Source: Sporocytophaga sp. | Lineage (GTDB): Bacteria > Bacteroidota > Bacteroidia > Cytophagales > Cytophagaceae | Assembly (NCBI RefSeq): GCF_017745095.1 | Contig: NZ_JAGHZZ010000001.1 | Coordinates: forward strand, 124,001 to 188,000 | Length of the DNA stretch: 64,000 bases | Direction of reading: 5' to 3' | Made by a program: the position numbers and the translations under genes | In this document: positions 61,330 through 64,000 of the stretch, one piece after another | Layout of the letters: the number at the start of each line of letters is the position of its first letter | Numbering within the stretch: the first letter of the stretch is position 1 | The notes under the pieces: generated by a model | What the model saw: only the letters and a program-made list of their open reading frames with translations | Database searches by the model: none | What the model was told of the DNA's origin: nothing

Positions 61330-62109
61330 TTAAAAACACAACTCCAGATATTTCTCAACGGCCTTTAATGTCTCCTCTCTCTTCTCGAACATTCCCATAT
61401 GGCCGCACTCGGAGAAAAAATGAACTATACTGTATTTGGGCATGTAACATTGTTCAAGGCTTTTTTCCAAAGGTACAGGACCGTCGTCTTTACCAACAAT
61501 GAAGAGAACTGGTACTTCCACATTTTTCAACACATCTATTCTTTCTTTCCTGTCGCGCATTGCCTTGGTTGTTTCAATGATTGATTGCATTGAAGTATTT
61601 CTGGTTGTTTCAATCATCATCTGAATTTCTTCTTGCAGATTCTTTCTGTTCCTCATGAAAAACAGAGGTTCTACAAAGCTGTCTGCAAAAGGATCAACTC
61701 CATTTTTCTCAATAAATTGAATGGTCCTGTTTCTATTTTCCTTCTTCTCAATGCTATCCTCAAAAGCTGTAGAGTGAAACAAGCCCATTCCTTTAAGCAT
61801 TTCAGGATATTTCTCTGCAAATGCCAGGGCCACATATCCGCCAAGGGAATGCCCAATTATGACACATTCTTTAACAGAAAGATCTTTTAACAGATTTCTT
61901 ACTTCATCGGCAAAGTATTCCATGCTTACAGGTGTGGTATCCAATGGACTTTCGCCAAATCCTGGCAGGTCTGGGGTTATTACATGGTAATCGCTTTGGA
62001 AGTGGTTTAAAAAGTCTTTCCAGAGGGATTTTTCTTCACAGAATCCGTGTATAAAAACAACAGCAGGCCCGCGGCCTGCTGATTTGTATTTTAAAGATGA
62101 AATAGCCAT
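61330..62109 (-). CDS. Alpha/beta fold hydrolase
   Basis: This is a 259-residue cytoplasmic hydrolase. The oxyanion region HGFCEEKS is at about 21-28, the nucleophile elbow GHSLGG has Ser88, the acid Asp208 or Asp209 is in GKDDGPVP, and His237 is in ECGHMGMFE. The ATG at 62109 gives the standard start 16 bp after the dxs stop; a start 33 bp upstream would overlap dxs. Substrate unknown: esters, lactones or haloalkanes are possible. Close spacing behind dxs implies co-transcription but no proven functional link. Confidence 0.88.
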   Translation of the reverse strand: MAISSLKYKSAGRGPAVVFIHGFCEEKSLWKDFLNHFQSDYHVITPDLPGFGESPLDTTPVSMEYFADEVRNLLKDLSVKECVIIGHSLGGYVALAFAEKYPEMLKGMGLFHSTAFEDSIEKKENRNRTIQFIEKNGVDPFADSFVEPLFFMRNRKNLQEEIQMMIETTRNTSMQSIIETTKAMRDRKERIDVLKNVEVPVLFIVGKDDGPVPLEKSLEQCYMPKYSIVHFFSECGHMGMFEKREETLKAVEKYLELCF

Positions 62110-62125
62110 TAATTTTTGTGATATT

Positions 62126-64000
62126 CTATTCTTGATGAACAATGCTGGTTAAAGACCTGACTGCTTCTACAATTCCTTCTGTGCCATAACCACATTCTTT
62201 GTAAAGCTGTGGCTGCTCACCATGTTCTATGATTTTATCCGGAATACCCAGCCTCACTATTTTTGCTGAGTAGTTGTTGTCTGCCATAAATTCAAGAACA
62301 GCACTTCCAAATCCACCTTGCAAGCAGCCATCTTCAACTGTAATGACTTTTTTAAATTTCTTGAAGATCTTGTGTAAAAGCTCTTCGTCAAGTGGCTTGG
62401 CAAATCTCATGTCATAGTGAGCTGGCGTTAACTCTTCGTGATCAAGTATATTGCAAGCGTCTACTGCATTATTCCCTATTGGGCCGAACGTTAGTATTGC
62501 AATGTCTTCTCCTTCTCTTACTGTACGTCCTTTTCCAATCTCAATCTTTTCGAATGGAAGGCGCCATTCTGGCATTACTCCTTGACCTCTTGGGTATCTG
62601 ATTGTAAATGGCCCGTTTCCATCCAATTGAGCCGTGTACATGAGATTTCTCAATTCACTCTCATTCATAGGAGAAGAAACAACCATGTTCGGAATACATC
62701 TCATGAAAGCAATATCGTATGCTCCGTGATGTGTAGGACCATCGGCGCCTGCAAGTCCGGCTCTGTCAAGACAGAAAACTACAGGTAAATTCTGCAGACA
62801 AACATCGTGAATGACAGAATCATATGCACGTTGCATGAAAGAAGAATAAATATTGCAAAAAGGAATAAGTCCTTGCGTGGCTAATCCCGCAGAAAAAGTT
62901 ACTGCATGCTGTTCTGCTATACCAACATCAAATGCCCTGTCAGGCATTTTGTCCATCATGATATTTAATGAAGATCCTGATGGCATAGCTGGGGTAATCC
63001 CCATTATTTTAGAATTCTTTTCGGCCAGCTCAACAATAGTATGGCCGAAAACATCTTGAAATTTAGGAGCCTGAGGAGTATCATAATGTTTGATACTGAT
63101 TTCTCCTGTTAGCTTATCAAATTTTCCCGGAGCATGCCACTTCACCTGATCTTTTTCAGCCAGAGGGAATCCTTTTCCTTTTGTTGTAACACAGTGAAGG
63201 ATTTTGGGTCCCGGAATATTTTTGAGATCATTAAAGATATTCACCAGATGGTCAATGTCATGACCGTCTACTGGACCAAAATATCTTATTTTAAGAGATT
63301 CAAAAAGATTACTGTTTTTTAGCAGAGAAGATTTTAAAGCAGTTTCAATTTTGGAAGCAATAGTCTGAGCGTTCGGCCCGAATTTGCTTATTTTACCCAA
63401 AATGTGCCATGCCTCGTCCCTAAGTTTATTATAAGTCTGTGATGTGGTAATGTCTGTAAGATAATCCTTAAGCGCCCCAACATTAGGATCAATTGCCATG
63501 CAATTGTCATTGAGTACGATTAGCAGATTGCTGTTGGAAACCCCGGCATGATTCATTGCTTCGAATGCAAGTCCGGCTGTTAAAGCTCCGTCGCCGATTA
63601 CTGCTATATGCTGTTTGTCAGACTCTTGTTTATATTTAGATCCCACAGCCATACCAAGAGCAGCAGAAATTGATGTGGATGAGTGTCCGACACCAAATGA
63701 ATCATAAGGGCTTTCGCTTCTTTTCGGAAAACCGGAAATGCCTTTGTAGAGTCTGTTTGTATGAAAAACGTCCCTTCTGCCTGTCAGAATTTTGTGTCCA
63801 TAGGCCTGATGTCCCACATCCCAGACAAGCTGATCTTTAGGGGTATTAAATACATAATGAAGCGCAACGGTAAGTTCGACCACGCCAAGCCCGGCAGCGA
63901 AATGTCCTCCGTAAACTGAGACATTATCAACGATAAATTGTCTAAGCTCGGTACAAACCTGGTAAAGCTGCGTTTCATCCAGTTTTCTCAGATCTTCAGG
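62126..64000 (-). CDS. dxs: 1-deoxy-D-xylulose-5-phosphate synthase, 5' end outside the window
   Basis: This enzyme condenses pyruvate and glyceraldehyde 3-phosphate with thiamine diphosphate to make DXP, the first step of the MEP isoprenoid pathway. The window holds 624 codons. The frame continues past the only internal GTG at 63883 to the right edge, beginning PEDLRKLDETQLYQVC and then GGHFAAGLGVVELTVALHYV (fragments). Probably only 10-20 N-terminal residues are missing. Clear motifs are DVGHQAYGHKILTGRRD, the thiamine site GDGALTAGLAFEA with NDN, and the transketolase Pyr domain DVGIAEQHAVTFSAGLA. All expected elements are intact. Confidence 0.96.
   Translation of the reverse strand, partial: PEDLRKLDETQLYQVCTELRQFIVDNVSVYGGHFAAGLGVVELTVALHYVFNTPKDQLVWDVGHQAYGHKILTGRRDVFHTNRLYKGISGFPKRSESPYDSFGVGHSSTSISAALGMAVGSKYKQESDKQHIAVIGDGALTAGLAFEAMNHAGVSNSNLLIVLNDNCMAIDPNVGALKDYLTDITTSQTYNKLRDEAWHILGKISKFGPNAQTIASKIETALKSSLLKNSNLFESLKIRYFGPVDGHDIDHLVNIFNDLKNIPGPKILHCVTTKGKGFPLAEKDQVKWHAPGKFDKLTGEISIKHYDTPQAPKFQDVFGHTIVELAEKNSKIMGITPAMPSGSSLNIMMDKMPDRAFDVGIAEQHAVTFSAGLATQGLIPFCNIYSSFMQRAYDSVIHDVCLQNLPVVFCLDRAGLAGADGPTHHGAYDIAFMRCIPNMVVSSPMNESELRNLMYTAQLDGNGPFTIRYPRGQGVMPEWRLPFEKIEIGKGRTVREGEDIAILTFGPIGNNAVDACNILDHEELTPAHYDMRFAKPLDEELLHKIFKKFKKVITVEDGCLQGGFGSAVLEFMADNNYSAKIVRLGIPDKIIEHGEQPQLYKECGYGTEGIVEAVRSLTSIVHQE

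Overview
The window looks like a chromosomal segment of an AT-rich, gliding, polysaccharide-degrading member of the Bacteroidota, most likely order Cytophagales (Cytophaga/Sporocytophaga-like). The support is direct. Many genes encode lipoproteins with a Cys right after the signal peptide. Six secreted proteins end in type A sorting domains of the type IX secretion system (T9SS). A PorP/SprF-like T9SS membrane protein is present, as is a GH5 cellulase with a T9SS tail. Several promoters fit the Bacteroidetes pattern TTTG-N(19-21)-TAnnTTTG, and Shine-Dalgarno sites are scarce. Species assignment is inference only. No tRNA, rRNA, CRISPR array, integrase or transposase was seen.

Layout. 1-3.0 kb: a tandem array of four paralogous lipoproteins on the minus strand with short collagen-like Gly-Pro tracts. 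3.3-6.3 kb: a probable operon of a lipoprotein, a DUF1761 membrane protein and an ABC-2 exporter (ATPase and permease). 6.4-8.0 kb: small secreted or lipoprotein genes. 8.0-8.8 kb: an HxlR regulator divergent from a DoxX-like membrane protein. 9.0-11.5 kb: a double-LamG T9SS protein and a solitary TerB-like protein. 11.6-13.0 kb: a thioredoxin-reductase-like flavoprotein bracketed by nested inverted and direct repeats. 13.0-18.7 kb: an ABC exporter, a lipoprotein, a CHASE3-type histidine kinase and an unknown secreted protein. 18.8-26.3 kb: a small beta-barrel protein, a T9SS protein, topoisomerase III, two related lipoproteins and a DUF2306 membrane protein. 26.5-36.0 kb: a six-PAS histidine kinase, an FMN reductase, a cluster of T9SS peptide, tail-collar protein and subtilase-CUB protease, and a membrane histidine kinase. 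36.2-41.8 kb: a 1253-residue multidomain surface protein, a lipoprotein and a rhomboid protease.

41.9-43.8 kb is the least explained region. Two near-identical 64-65-residue helical proteins flank two HTH regulators and a small coiled-coil protein. 44.0-51.2 kb: a MarC protein, two tandem DUF4369-thioredoxin proteins (one without its CxxC), a hemerythrin/RIC-type protein and a DPP-IV-type peptidase. 51.4-55.9 kb: an abundant-looking lipoprotein, then a transmembrane AraC regulator beside the GH5 cellulase. 56.0-61.1 kb: a delta-60-repeat T9SS protein, then an ECF sigma, anti-sigma and PorP/SprF operon, then a lipoprotein. 61.3-64.0 kb: an alpha/beta hydrolase and dxs, which runs off the right edge.

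How the genes work together. The T9SS cargo, the PorP/SprF protein and the cellulase fit one surface-secretion economy. A bipartite sequence (ACTGTAACAT-N12-ATTTGTCTCAGG on the minus strand) occurs upstream of both the ECF sigma operon and the delta-60 T9SS gene with exactly the same spacing. This suggests a small sigma-factor regulon. The transmembrane AraC protein, with an extracytoplasmic beta-rich domain and a cellulase next door, is a candidate one-component polysaccharide sensor. Three histidine kinases occur without a linked response regulator.
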